From: Streptomyces sp. Tue 6430
GTDB lineage: Bacteria > Actinomycetota > Actinomycetes > Streptomycetales > Streptomycetaceae
Assembly (NCBI GenBank): GCA_021568835.1
Contig: JAKGSH010000001.1
Coordinates: forward strand, 434,001 to 498,000
Direction: 5' to 3'
DNA length: 64,000 nt
Shown here piece after piece: positions 18,594 to 28,490 of this stretch. Position 1 is the first letter of the stretch. Each line of letters opens with the position of its first letter. The position numbers and the translations under genes are program-made. Below the pieces are notes generated by a model that saw only the letters and a list, made by a program, of their open reading frames with translations, had not been told where the DNA came from and did not search any database.

Positions 18594-19910
18594 GTGTCCC
18601 CTCGCATGCCTCGTCCACGCCGTGCGCGCCTGAGCCTCTTCACGGCCGGCGCCGCCTCGCTCGCGCTCCTCGCCACCGCCTGCGGTGGCGGCGGCGCCGG
18701 CTCCTCGGCCGCGCCGAAGGAGTTCGGCTACCTCGGCGTCACCGAGAACACCACCGTCAAGGCCGCGATGACCACCCTGTCCGAGGGAGCCTGCAAGACG
18801 GCGAACGACGCCCTGCCGCTGAAGGTGGAGACGGTGCCGCAGGCGAGCCTGGACCAGAAGCTCCAGCTCCTGGCCGGCCAGGACGCGCTGCCGGTGCAGT
18901 TCGCGGCGGGCAACGCCCCGGCGCTCACCCAGCAGCTGGCCAGGTCCGGCAAGGTCGCCGACCTCGAGGCGAAGCTGAAGGAGCTGGGCGTCGACGACCA
19001 GCTGGAACCCGCCGCCGTCTCCACGATCAAGGCGCTGTACGGCGGCAAGCTGGAGGTGCTGCCGTACGAGTACAACATCGAGGGCATCTTCTACAACAAG
19101 AAGATCTTCGCCGACAACGGGCTGAAGGTGCCCGGCACCTGGGACGAGCTGGTCGCGACCGCGGTGAAACTGGAGGCGAAGGGAGTCCAGCCGTTCTCCG
19201 CCTCCGGTCAGCAGGGCTGGCCGCTGACCCGCCTGATCAGCGGTTACCTCTACCGCAGCCTCGGCCCCGACGCGCTGCGGAAGGTGGCCGACGGCAAGGC
19301 GAAGCTGACCGACCCCGAGTACGTGAAGGCCGCCGAAGAGGTCGCCGCACTCGGCAGGAAGGGCTACTTCGGCAAGGGTGTCGGCTCCATCGACTACGAC
19401 ACCGCGATGAACCAGTTCCTCACCGGCAAGGCCGCCATGTTCTACATGGGCAGCTGGGCGCTGGCGAACATCGCCGACGGCAAGCAGAACAAGGTCGGTG
19501 CCGAGAACGTCGGCTTCATGCCGTTCCCGGCCGTCTCCGGGGGCAAGGGCTCGATCGACCAGTACCCCTCCAACGTCGGCCTCGGCATCACCCTCGCCGC
19601 CAGGTCCTTCGACGACAAGACCGGTGACTGGGTCTCGTGCATCGCGAAGAACTACGGCGGCACCGCGCTGAAGGACCACGGCTCCATCTCCGGCTTCAAG
19701 GTCAACACCGAGGTCGAGGACGCCAACGCGGTCACCACCCAGGTCCGCGACACCATCAGCTCCTCGAAGCGGAACGTGCTGTGGTTCGAGGCCCTGTTCA
19801 GCACCAAGGCCACCACCGTCAGCCAGACCAACGCCGCGAGCCTGGTCGCCGGGAGCACGAGCCCGGAGCAGTTCATGCGGACCGTCCAGGACGCGCTGGC
19901 CGCTCGGTGA
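18594..19910 (+). CDS. ABC sugar-importer solute-binding lipoprotein
   Basis: 438 residues from GTG 18594, preferred over ATG 18606 because GGAG lies five bases before it. A lipoprotein signal ends in LLATACGG, with Cys as the lipidated residue. The mature part is a CUT1-type binding protein (LPYEYNIEGIFYNKKIFAD, PGTWDELVATAVKLEAKG, FLTGKAAMFYMGSWALANIA, NVGLGITLA). It captures a sugar outside the membrane for the two permeases downstream. With a rhamnosidase and a beta-glucosidase in the same operon, rhamnose-containing glycosides are the likely ligand class. No ATPase gene is present; Streptomyces CUT1 systems commonly share the MsiK ATPase encoded elsewhere. Confidence 0.9.
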   Translation: MSPRMPRPRRARLSLFTAGAASLALLATACGGGGAGSSAAPKEFGYLGVTENTTVKAAMTTLSEGACKTANDALPLKVETVPQASLDQKLQLLAGQDALPVQFAAGNAPALTQQLARSGKVADLEAKLKELGVDDQLEPAAVSTIKALYGGKLEVLPYEYNIEGIFYNKKIFADNGLKVPGTWDELVATAVKLEAKGVQPFSASGQQGWPLTRLISGYLYRSLGPDALRKVADGKAKLTDPEYVKAAEEVAALGRKGYFGKGVGSIDYDTAMNQFLTGKAAMFYMGSWALANIADGKQNKVGAENVGFMPFPAVSGGKGSIDQYPSNVGLGITLAARSFDDKTGDWVSCIAKNYGGTALKDHGSISGFKVNTEVEDANAVTTQVRDTISSSKRNVLWFEALFSTKATTVSQTNAASLVAGSTSPEQFMRTVQDALAAR

Positions 19911-20014
19911 CCGGCCCGGGGCGGCCCGCCGGCCGCCTCCTCGCGCACCCCGCGTGAGCCGCCCCCGGCCCCGTCCGGCAGGTCTCTTCAACGGAAACGA
20001 AGTGGACACCACCC

Positions 20015-20898
20015 ATGCACCGCGTACTCGGTGACCGCAGGGCGATCGCGATCCTGCTCGGTCCCGCCCTCCTCGTCTACTCCCTGATCATGCTGGTCCC
20101 GATGGTGTGGTCGCTCGGGTACTCCTTCACCCAGGGCAACTCCATCGACGGCTTCACCGGAAACGGCGTCGCCAACTTCTCCCGCCTCCTCGACGACCCG
20201 GCCGTCCGCGACTCCCTGTGGTTCACCCTGAAGTACGCCGTCGTCGTCACGGTCGGCCAGGTCGTCGCCGGCTACCTGCTGGCCCTGCTGTACGTCTTCT
20301 TCCTCAAGCGCGCCTCCGCGCTCGTGCGCACGCTGGTGTTCTTCCCGGTCGTCCTGCCGACCGTCGCCGTCGGTCTGCTCTTCCAGAAGCTCTTCCAGGT
20401 CGCCCCGCAGACCGGACCGGTCAACTCCCTGCTGAACGCGGTCGGCATCGACTCGATCGACTTCTTCGGCAGTGCCGGAAGCGCCTTCTGGGTCCTCGTG
20501 GGCATGGACGTCTGGCGTTCCATGGGTTTCTACGCCGTCCTGCTCTTCGCCGGCCTGGTCGACATCCCCGACGAGGTCCTCGAATCGGCCCGCCTGGACG
20601 GGGCGACCGGCCTGCGGCTGGTCCGCCACATCGTGCTGCCGCTGTCCCTGCCCGTGCTGATGTCGTCGCTGATCTTCAGCATCAACGGCACGCTGAAGGT
20701 CTTCGACTCCATCGTGGCGCTGACGGGCGGCGGTCCGGGAACGGCACCACGCCGCTGACCCTGTACATGTTCCAGACGTCGTTCACCTACAGCGACTACG
20801 GCTACGGCAGCACCATCGCCCTGCTGCTGACCGTGGTGTGCCTGCTGGTGAGCCTGGTCGTCTACCGCGTCTCGCGGCGCGACCTCACGGAGGGCTGA
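20015..20898 (+). CDS. ABC sugar-importer permease, MalF-type (one frame break)
   Basis: Starts at ATG 20015, about 105 bases after the binding-protein gene. Six hydrophobic segments are visible, and the EAA loop reads DIPDEVLESARLDGATGLR followed by VRHIVLPLSLPVLMS. The frame breaks near 20740, where CCGGGAAC should probably be CCGGGGAAC. The other frame supplies the last helix (STIALLLTVVCLLVSLVVY) and the stop at 20898. With that base restored the protein is a normal 294 residues. It forms the membrane channel with the next permease. Confidence 0.88.
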
Positions 20899-20903
20899 TC
20901 CCC

Positions 20904-21802
20904 ATGGCCGTCATCGACACACCCGTGAAGACCTCCGCGAGCGGCTCCGGCCGTGCTCCCGCCCGTGCTCCGCGGGTCCGACGGGAAGCCGCCTGTGGGT
21001 CAGGGCCCTCGTCGCCCTCCTGCTGGTCGTCGAGATCTACCCGCTGGTCTGGATGTTCCTGACGTCGCTGAAGTCCAACGACGACTACCTGAACCACTCC
21101 ACCTGGAGCCTGCCCACCACCTGGCGGTGGGCCAACTACACCGAGGCCTGGACCACCGGCCACCTCGGCCTGTACGTCCAGAACAGCCTGCTCGCGGTCG
21201 TCCCGGCCCTCGCCCTGATGCTGCTGCTGGGCACCGCCGCCGGCTTCGCCCTGCAGATCATGGTCTGGAAGGGCCGCAGCCTCACCCTGCTGGTCTTCCT
21301 CGCCGGGATGATGGTCCCGCCGCAGATGATCCTGCTGCCGCTGTTCACCGTCTACTTCCAGACCGGCCTGTCCGGCACCCTGTGGCCGCTCATCCTCACC
21401 TACACCGGCACCGGCCTGCCGCTGACCGTCTTCATGATGGCGACCTACTACCGGACCGTGCCCCGGGAGCTGTTCGAGGCGGCCACCATCGACGGCGCCG
21501 GCATCCTGCGCGCCTTCTGGACCATCAGCGTCCCCCTGGTCCGCAACGCCCTGCTCACCGTCGGCCTGGTGCAGTTCTTCTTCATCTGGAACGACCTGCT
21601 CATCGCCCTGACCTTCACCAACGACCAGGACCTGCGCACCGTCCAGGTCGGTCTGCTCAACTTCACCGGGGACTTCGGCGCCACGCAGTACGGGCCGCTG
21701 TTCGCCGCCATCTGCATCAACGTCTTCGGCACCCTCCTGATCTACCTCTTCCTCAACCAGAAGGTCATGAAGGGCCTCACCTCGGGAGCGGTCAAGGGCT
21801 GA
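20904..21802 (+). CDS. ABC sugar-importer permease, MalG-type (one frame break)
   Basis: Starts at ATG 20904, five bases after the previous stop. After about 30 polar residues the frame breaks near 20990. From there it is continuous: ALVALLLVVEIYPLVWMF, the MalG-like YVQNSLLAVVPALALML, the EAA loop VPRELFEAATIDGAGILR and C-terminal INVFGTLLIYLFLNQKVMKG. It pairs with the MalF-type permease. A single missing base restores about 299 residues. Confidence 0.88.
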
Positions 21803-21849
21803 TCCTCACCCGCGTTCCGCCCGCCCCCGCATGTGACGAAAGGTTTCCC

Positions 21850-24439
21850 TTGCTCCCCCTCAGCCCTCCCCGGTGACCTTCGAGCACCTCCCGGACGGCC
21901 TCGGCATCGGCGTTCCCACCCCCCGTCTGTCCTGGACCCTGCCGCCCGCCGCCGGCGCCCAGGAGGCGTACGAACTCGAACTCGACCGCGCCGGACGGAC
22001 CCACCGCACCGGTCGGCTGGCAGGCGCCGACCAGGTGCTGACGACGTGGCCCTGGGACCCGTTGGTGTCCCGCGAACGCGCGCGTGTCCGCGTCCGCGTC
22101 TGGAACCCGGGCGTCACCGGGCCGTCGGCCTGGAGCGAACCGGCGGCCGTCGAGGCCGGACTCCTGGAACCCGCCGACTGGTGTGCCGTTCCCGTCGGCG
22201 CGGCTTGGGACGAGGACCCCGAGGCCATGCGCCGCCCGGCCCGCGTCCGCAGGGACTTCCGCCTCGAGAGGCCCGTCGTGCGCGCCCGCCTGTACGTCAC
22301 GGCGCACGGCCTGTACGAGGCGGAGATCAACGGACGCCGGGTCGGCGACGAGATCCTCGCCCCCGGCTGGACGGTCTACCCGCACCGCCTCCGCTACCGG
22401 ACCCACGACGTCACCGCCCACCTCACCGAGGGCGCCAACACCATCGGCGCCTGGCTCGGCGACGGCTGGTACCGCGGCAAGTACGGCTTCGACGGCGGCA
22501 CCCGCAACATCTACGGCACCGACCAGTCCCTCGTCGCCCAGCTCGAGGTGACCCACGACGACGGTACGACCACGGTCGTCGCCACCGACGGAACCTGGAG
22601 CGCCGCCCCCGGACCGATCCTCACCAGCGGCCTCTACGAGGGCGAGACCTTCGACGCCCGCCTCCACGACCCGCACTGGGCCACCCCGCGGGGCAGCCGG
22701 GACGGTACCCCGGTCGCCGTGGGACGCCGCGACCCGAGCACCCTCGTCGCCCCCCTGGGGCCACCGGTGCGCTGCACCGAGGAGATCACCCCGTCTCCGT
22801 CACCCGCACCGCCGACGGCCGCCACCTGCTCGACTTCGGCCAGAACCTGGTCGGCCGCCTCCGCCTCACCGTCGACGGCCCGGCCGGCACCACCCTCACC
22901 CTCCGCCACGCCGAGGTCCTCCAGGACGGCGAGCTGGCCACCGGGCCACTGCGCGAGGCGTACGCCGCCGACACCCTGATCCTCGCCGGTCACGGCCCGC
23001 TCACCTGGGAGCCCCGCTTCACCCTGCACGGCTTCCGGTACGCCGAAGTCACCGGCTGGCCGGGGGAGTTGACCGCCGACGCGGTGACCGCCCGGGTGTA
23101 CCACACGGACATGCGCCGCACCGGCTGGTTCGAATGCAGCGACGCTTTGCTCAACCGCCTGCACGAGAACGTCGTGTGGAGCATGCGCGGCAACTTCGTC
23201 GACCTGCCCACCGACTGCCCCCAGCGCGACGAACGCCTCGGCTGGACCGGCGACATCCAGGTCTTCGCCCCCACCGCGAGCTTCCTCCACGACTGCGCGG
23301 GGCTCCTCGACTCCTGGCTCACCGACGTCGGCCTGGAGCAGCTCCCGGACGGGACGATCCCCTGGTACGTCCCCGTCATCCCGGGCGAACCGATGTGGAC
23401 GCCGATCCACCCCGGCGCCGCCTGGGGTGACGTCTCCGTGCTCACGCCGTGGACGCTCCACCGCCGCTTCGGCGACCTGGAGCTCCTGCGCCGCCACTAC
23501 CCGACGGGAAAGGCATGGGTCGACCTGGTGGAACGCCTCGCCGGCCCGACCCGCCTGTGGGACACCGGCGTCCAGCTGGGCGACTGGCTCGACCCGGCCG
23601 CCCCACCCGACGATCCCGCCGCCGGACGCACCGACCGCTACCTCGTGGCCACCGCCTACTTCGCCCACTCCGCCCGGCATCTCGCCCTGTCGGCGGCCGA
23701 GCTGGGCGAGGACGCGGACGCGGAGCGGTACGGCGTCCTCGCGGAGGAGGTGGCGGAAGCCTTCCGCCGTCGCTACACCACGCCGTCCGGTCACATGACC
23801 AGCGACAGCCCCACCGCCTACGCCCTGGCGCTCGCCTTCGACCTGCTCACGCCGGAGCAGCGGCAGCCGGCCGGCGACCGCCTGGCCCTGCTCGTGACCG
23901 ACGACGACGCCCGCATCGCCACCGGTTTCGTCGGCACCCCGCTGATCTGCGACGCGCTGACCGACACCGGCCATCTCGACGTCGCCTACCGCCTGCTGAC
24001 CCAGACCGCGTGCCCCTCCTGGCTCTACCCGGTGACCATGGGCGCCACGACGATCTGGGAACGCTGGGACAGCATGCGTCCCGACGGCACCCTCAACCCG
24101 GGCGGCATGACCTCCTTCAACCACTACGCCCTGGGAGCCGTGGCGGACTGGATGCACCGCACCGTCGGCGGCATCACCGCCACCGCCCCCGGCTACCGCG
24201 ACATCCTGCTGAGACCGCGCCCCGGCGGCGGCATCACCTGGGCCCGCACCCGCCACGACACCCCGTACGGAACCGTCTCCCTGGCCTGGGAACTGACCGC
24301 GACCGGCGACCTGACCGCCCGCGTCGAGATACCCGGCGGCTGCGAGGCCACCGCCGAGCTGCCCGGCTGCCCCCCGGTACGCCTGGGCCCCGGCACGCAC
24401 AGCCTCGACACCGCGGAAATGGCCGGAGAGGCGGCCTGA
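21850..24439 (+). CDS. GH78 alpha-L-rhamnosidase (frame broken near 22790)
   Basis: About 860 residues with the GH78 order: N-terminal beta-domains (LSWTLPPAAGAQEAYELELD, YVTAHGLYEAEINGRRVGDE, GWLGDGWYRGKYGF-like segment), then the (alpha/alpha)6 barrel with LPTDCPQRDERLGWTGDIQ carrying the general acid Glu and GATTIWERWDSM carrying the second catalytic Glu, and a C-terminal beta-domain. It hydrolyses terminal alpha-L-rhamnose. There is no signal peptide, so it acts inside the cell on imported glycosides. TTG 21850 with AAAGG upstream is the probable start but needs one restored base before GTG 21873. The break at 22790 is a missing G in CCCCGG. Confidence 0.88.
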
Positions 24440-24537
24440 CCCCTCGGCCGGCCCCACCCACCTCCCGCCTCACCCCCCCGCCCCACCCCCGCCGCGGCAG
24501 CCCAGCCGGTCGCCGCCCCTTCGCCCGGAGAGCCGCT

Positions 24538-27009
24538 GTGAACAGACGAACATTTCTCTCTGCCGCCACCGTCACCGCCCTGGCCATGAGCATGGCGCCG
24601 GTCGTCGCCGAACCGGCCGTGGCCGCCTCCGGCGCCGCGCCGCAGGACCGGGCGGACGCCTTGCTCGCCCGGATGACGGCCGCCGAGAAGGAAGCCCTCG
24701 TGCGGTGCGACTTCGCCGCCGTCGCCCACCTGGGCATCCCGGCCCTCACCATGGTCGACGCCTCGGCGGGCCTGCGCGGCGAGACGGGCGTGACCGCGTT
24801 CCCGGTCCCCGCGGCGCAGGCGGCGTCCTTCGACGAGGACCTCGCGGGCCGCATCGGACGGGCCATCGGCACCGAGGGCCGTGCCAAGGGGTACAACAAC
24901 CTCCTCGGCCCCACCGTCGACCTCACCCGCACCTGGCACTTCGGCCGCCAGGCCGAAGCCCTGGGGGAGGACCCGCTGCTGGCCGGGCGGCTCGGCGCGG
25001 CCCTCACCGTCGGCATGCAGAGCCGGAACGTGGTGGCCACCGTCAAGCACTTCGCCGCCTACACCCAGGAGACCAACCGCTTCTTCACCGACACCGAGGT
25101 CTCCGACCGCGCCCTGCACGAGATCTATGAAGCGCCCTTCCGCCGCGTCGTCGCAGCCGCACCGGTCACCTCCGTGATGATGGCCTACCCGAAGATCAAC
25201 GGCATCTTCGCGACCGAGCACCCCGCCCTGTTCGACGACCTGAAGAAGGGCATCGGTCTGCAGGGCCACACGGTGCCGGACTTCTGGGCGGGCGCCGACC
25301 AGGTCGCCGCCGCCCGCGCCGGCATGGATCTCGCCGGCCTCGGCCCCGGCGCCGTCAGGATCCCGGCGGGCACCCTCACCGGCGGCGCGATACCCGCCTC
25401 ACGTCTCGACGACGCGGCCCGCCGCATCCTCGTCACGATGTTCGGATGCGGTCTCTTCGACCACCCCGTGCCCGCCCCGGCCGACGACGTCAGCACCCCG
25501 GAGCACCAGCGCCTCGCCCACGAAGCCGCGGTCGCCTCCACGGTGTTGCTCCACAACCGCTCCGCCGCACTGCCGCTGCCCGCGTCGCTGACGTCGCTGG
25601 CGGTCATCGGCCCGGCCGACGCCGACGTCCTTCCCGGTGTGTCCGGATCCACGTACGTCGACCCCGGCGTCTGGACCACACCGCTGCGGGCGATCCGCGC
25701 CCGCGCCGGCGGTTCCGTCAAGGTCACGCACGCGCAGGGCACCAAGGGCGACATCCCCCTCACCACGGTCCCCTCGGCAGTCCTGCGCACGAGCGCCGGG
25801 ACGGCCGGGCTGACCGGGACCTATTACGCGGGCGCCGACGCCACCGGCACACCCCTCACCACCCGCACCGACGCGACGGTCGACTTCACCGCCGCCCCCG
25901 CCGACGGCCTGCCCGGCGTCTGGTCCGCGACGTGGACCGGCACCCTCACCCCGACCGCCACGGGCCTGCACCGCTTCTCCCTGCTGCCCGCCGGAACCAC
26001 CACACTCAAGATCAACGGCACGACGGTCGTCTCCGGCACCCGGCAGATGCGCCGCTTCTTCCTCGGCCCCTACGACTATCCCCTCCAGGGCACCGCGGAA
26101 CTGACCGCCGGCCGGCCCGTCACCGTGGAACTGACCTACACCAACGCCACCGCCGAACCCGGCACCTGCGGCCTCACCCTCGGCTGGCAACCCGACTCGC
26201 TCATCCCGCGGCCGTGGCCGCGGCCCGCGCCGCCGACACCGCGGTCGTCTTCGTCAACCGGGTCGCCGGTGAGGCCATGGACCACGAGCGACTCGAACTC
26301 CCGGCGACCAGAACCAGCTGATCTCAGCCGTCGCGGCCGCCAACCCCCGAACGATCGTCGTCCTCAACACCGACGGCCCGTCGCCACCCCCTGGCTCGAC
26401 GACGTGGAAGCCGTGATCCAGGCATGGTACGGAGGCCGCGGTATGGGGACCGCCCTCGCCGCCGTCCTCTTCGGCGACAGCGACCCCTCCGGCCGCCTCC
26501 CCGTCACCTTCCCCGCCGACGCGACCCAGGGACCGGGCACCACTTCCGCGACCTACCCCGGTACGAACGCCACCGTCTCCTACGACGAGGGCATCGCCGT
26601 CGGCCACCGCTACTACGACGCCGAGGGACAGCAGCCCCGCTTCCCCTTCGGCCACGGCCTGTCGTACACCACCTTCGCCCACGGCTCCCTCGAAGCCGCC
26701 TGGGACCGGACGGCCGAGCAGGTCACCCTCAGCGTCACGGTCACCAACACGGGCCGACGCCGGGGCACCGACGTCGTCCAGGTCTACGCCACCCTGCCGG
26801 CAGCGGCGGAGGCCGAACCCCGCCGCCTGGTCGCCTTCCAGAAGGTCACCCTCCCGCCGCGGGGTCCAAGCGGCTCACCCTCACCGTCCCGCGCAGGACC
26901 TCACCGTGTGGAAGGCGGGCGCCTGGACGCTCGTACCCGGCCCTGCACCTTCGCGACCGCGCGTTCGTCCCGCGCCCTGACGGCACAGCGGACCCTGACC
27001 GTCAGCTGA
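24538..27009 (+). CDS. GH3 beta-glucosidase with PA14 insert (frame broken in the C-terminal third)
   Basis: GTG 24538 follows GGAGAG. A twin-arginine-like signal (MNRRTFLSAATVTALAMSM) suggests export. The GH3 barrel has MVDASAGLRGE, FGRQAEALGEDP, VVATVKHFAAYTQETN and the nucleophile Asp in VPDFWAGADQVAAARAGMDL. A PA14 domain (TGTYYAGADATGTPL to LGPYDYPL) interrupts the second domain. GDSDPSGRLPVTFPAD and RFPFGHGLSYTTF and a fibronectin-like tail follow. At least four breaks lie between 26200 and 26900. The enzyme removes terminal beta-glucose. With the rhamnosidase it could strip rutinoside or neohesperidoside-type disaccharides from plant flavonoid glycosides, which is inference from the pairing. 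Confidence 0.85.
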   Translation: MNRRTFLSAATVTALAMSMAPVVAEPAVAASGAAPQDRADALLARMTAAEKEALVRCDFAAVAHLGIPALTMVDASAGLRGETGVTAFPVPAAQAASFDEDLAGRIGRAIGTEGRAKGYNNLLGPTVDLTRTWHFGRQAEALGEDPLLAGRLGAALTVGMQSRNVVATVKHFAAYTQETNRFFTDTEVSDRALHEIYEAPFRRVVAAAPVTSVMMAYPKINGIFATEHPALFDDLKKGIGLQGHTVPDFWAGADQVAAARAGMDLAGLGPGAVRIPAGTLTGGAIPASRLDDAARRILVTMFGCGLFDHPVPAPADDVSTPEHQRLAHEAAVASTVLLHNRSAALPLPASLTSLAVIGPADADVLPGVSGSTYVDPGVWTTPLRAIRARAGGSVKVTHAQGTKGDIPLTTVPSAVLRTSAGTAGLTGTYYAGADATGTPLTTRTDATVDFTAAPADGLPGVWSATWTGTLTPTATGLHRFSLLPAGTTTLKINGTTVVSGTRQMRRFFLGPYDYPLQGTAELTAGRPVTVELTYTNATAEPGTCGLTLGWQPDSLIPRPWPRPAPPTPRSSSSTGSPVRPWTTSDSNSRRPEPADLSRRGRQPPNDRRPQHRRPVATPWLDDVEAVIQAWYGGRGMGTALAAVLFGDSDPSGRLPVTFPADATQGPGTTSATYPGTNATVSYDEGIAVGHRYYDAEGQQPRFPFGHGLSYTTFAHGSLEAAWDRTAEQVTLSVTVTNTGRRRGTDVVQVYATLPAAAEAEPRRLVAFQKVTLPPRGPSGSPSPSRAGPHRVEGGRLDARTRPCTFATARSSRALTAQRTLTVS

Positions 27010-27087
27010 CCTCGGCTCGATCCCGCGCTCGTGCCTCCGACCGCCCGGGGGCGTGAGCGCGGCCTCCGGACCGCTTCCCGGCGTGGC

Positions 27088-27109
27088 GCGAGTTCTTCGG
27101 TCAACTCGC
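27088..27109. terminator. Hairpin after the GH3 gene
   Basis: GCGAGTT and AACTCGC form a 7-base stem around CTTCGGTC, 79 bases after the GH3 stop. It is a plausible terminator between the convergent glycosidase operon and aldo-keto reductase gene; there is no U-run. Confidence 0.4.
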
Positions 27110-27250
27110 TTGATCGTCGCCGGGAGACGCGGGTGAAGGCCGGATGGGACAAGGCCCTGCGGAGCAGCTCGTGACGCACACCTCGAGAACCCCGCACGGC
27201 CGCCTTGCGCCACGGGGCTGCCTGCCCACCGGCATTGCTCCCTGAAGTCG

Positions 27251-28273
27251 TCAAGCTCCAAGTGCACGCCCGATCTCTGCGAGCTCCTCCTCCGCCAGCG
27301 GCCCGAACTCCAGCGCCCGGGCGTTTTCCTCCGCCTGCGTCACCGACCGGAAGCCGGGGATGGGCACCGTCCGCGGGCTGCGCGCCCACAGCCAGGCCAG
27401 CGCGCCCTGGGTGAGAGTGCGCCCGCGGCTCGAGAGGACGGACCGTACCGCCTCGATGCGCTCCAGCCACCGCGGATCGGCGCCACCACCCGCCGCGAAA
27501 CCCGGCAGCCAGGCAGGCGGTGCACTGCGGATGTCCCCGGAGGCGAGCGTGCTCCCCGAAACGTACTTCCCGGTCAGCAGCCCCATCGCGAGCGGGCTGC
27601 GGTTGATGCTCGCGAGGTCGGACGCCTCACACAAGGCGAGCATTTCGGGCGCGTCCTGGAGGACGTTGCAGCGGTGCTGCACGGCCGCGCAGTGCGGGCC
27701 CGCGGCGAAGAGGGCCGCGCGCCCCGGGTCGTCAGTGCTCCATGCGTACGCGCGGATGAGCCCTTCCCGTACGAGATCCTCGCAGGCGTCCCGCAGGAGA
27801 ACGGCCCGTTCGGGGTCCGCGTCCGACAGGTGCAGCTGGTAAAGGTCCACGTAGTCGGTGCCGAGCCTGCCGAGCGAATCCGTCAGCGCACGTCGTACGT
27901 ACGCCGGTGAGTCGTCGCTGCCTGTGAGGACTTTGCTCTCCTCGTCGAAGAGGTTGCCCCACTTGGTGGCCACGACGACGTCCGCCCTGTGCCTGCCGAG
28001 GGCCCGTCCCAGTACACGCTCGCTGTGCCCGGTTCCGTAGACGTCGGCGGTGTCGAAGAAGGTCACACCGAGGTCCAGCGCACGGCGCACGGCACGTACG
28101 GACTCCTCGTCATCGACCTTGCCCCAGCCGAGCGGGCTCCCGTCGGGGCCCTGCCATTCCCCGCCGATGGCCCAGCAGCCGAAACCGAGGGCGCTCACCT
28201 CGATCCCGCTTCGTCCAAGGGTCCTTGTGTACGGCGCGTGCCTACCGGCGGCCGTCCCGTGCGTCGTCTCCAT
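27251..28273 (-). CDS. Aldo-keto reductase
   Basis: 340 residues if started at ATG 28273; an upstream in-frame start at 28312 would add 13 residues of unlikely sequence. The family tetrad is visible: Asp and Tyr in FFDTADVYGTGHSER, Lys in VVVATKWGNLF and His in YQLHLSDADPE. Other family features are TRTLGRSGIEVSALGFGCWA near the start, INRSPLAMGLLTGKY and TVPIPGFRSVTQAEENARAL for NADP binding. Such enzymes reduce aldehydes or ketones of sugars and aromatics with NADPH. It converges with the GH3 gene and is not in its operon. The substrate is unknown. Confidence 0.9.
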   Translation of the reverse strand: METTHGTAAGRHAPYTRTLGRSGIEVSALGFGCWAIGGEWQGPDGSPLGWGKVDDEESVRAVRRALDLGVTFFDTADVYGTGHSERVLGRALGRHRADVVVATKWGNLFDEESKVLTGSDDSPAYVRRALTDSLGRLGTDYVDLYQLHLSDADPERAVLLRDACEDLVREGLIRAYAWSTDDPGRAALFAAGPHCAAVQHRCNVLQDAPEMLALCEASDLASINRSPLAMGLLTGKYVSGSTLASGDIRSAPPAWLPGFAAGGGADPRWLERIEAVRSVLSSRGRTLTQGALAWLWARSPRTVPIPGFRSVTQAEENARALEFGPLAEEELAEIGRALGA

Positions 28274-28359
28274 GCCGGTGAAGGCTAGGAGTTGGAGTGC
28301 ATGCGAAGGCAACCCCCCTGCCGTGCCACGCCCGTAGGTGTCACATCAGGTGGGATGCC

Positions 28360-28463
28360 GACCGACGATCACCCCGCAGTGATCATGATGCCGACCGGCA
28401 GGAGTCCGTCGCTCCCGGACCACACCAGCCCCGCGAGCTGCGGAATCAGGACGAAACGATCCC
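28360..28463 (+). repeat. 104-bp inverted repeat, copy 1 (IS end)
   Basis: Identical except one base to the reverse complement of 30450-30553. Copy 2 directly follows the end of a transposase fragment, so this is a detached IS terminus lying beyond the 3' end of the xylanase gene. Confidence 0.85.
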
Positions 28464-28490
28464 ACTGGTCGTTCGCGGTGTTCGCCGTAC

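Noticed and set aside
23449..27009. 1186-codon frame joining GH78 and GH3 regions
   Set aside because: The first third is an out-of-phase reading of GH78 (Arg/Pro-rich). The GH3 start at 24538 has its own ribosome site and signal peptide.
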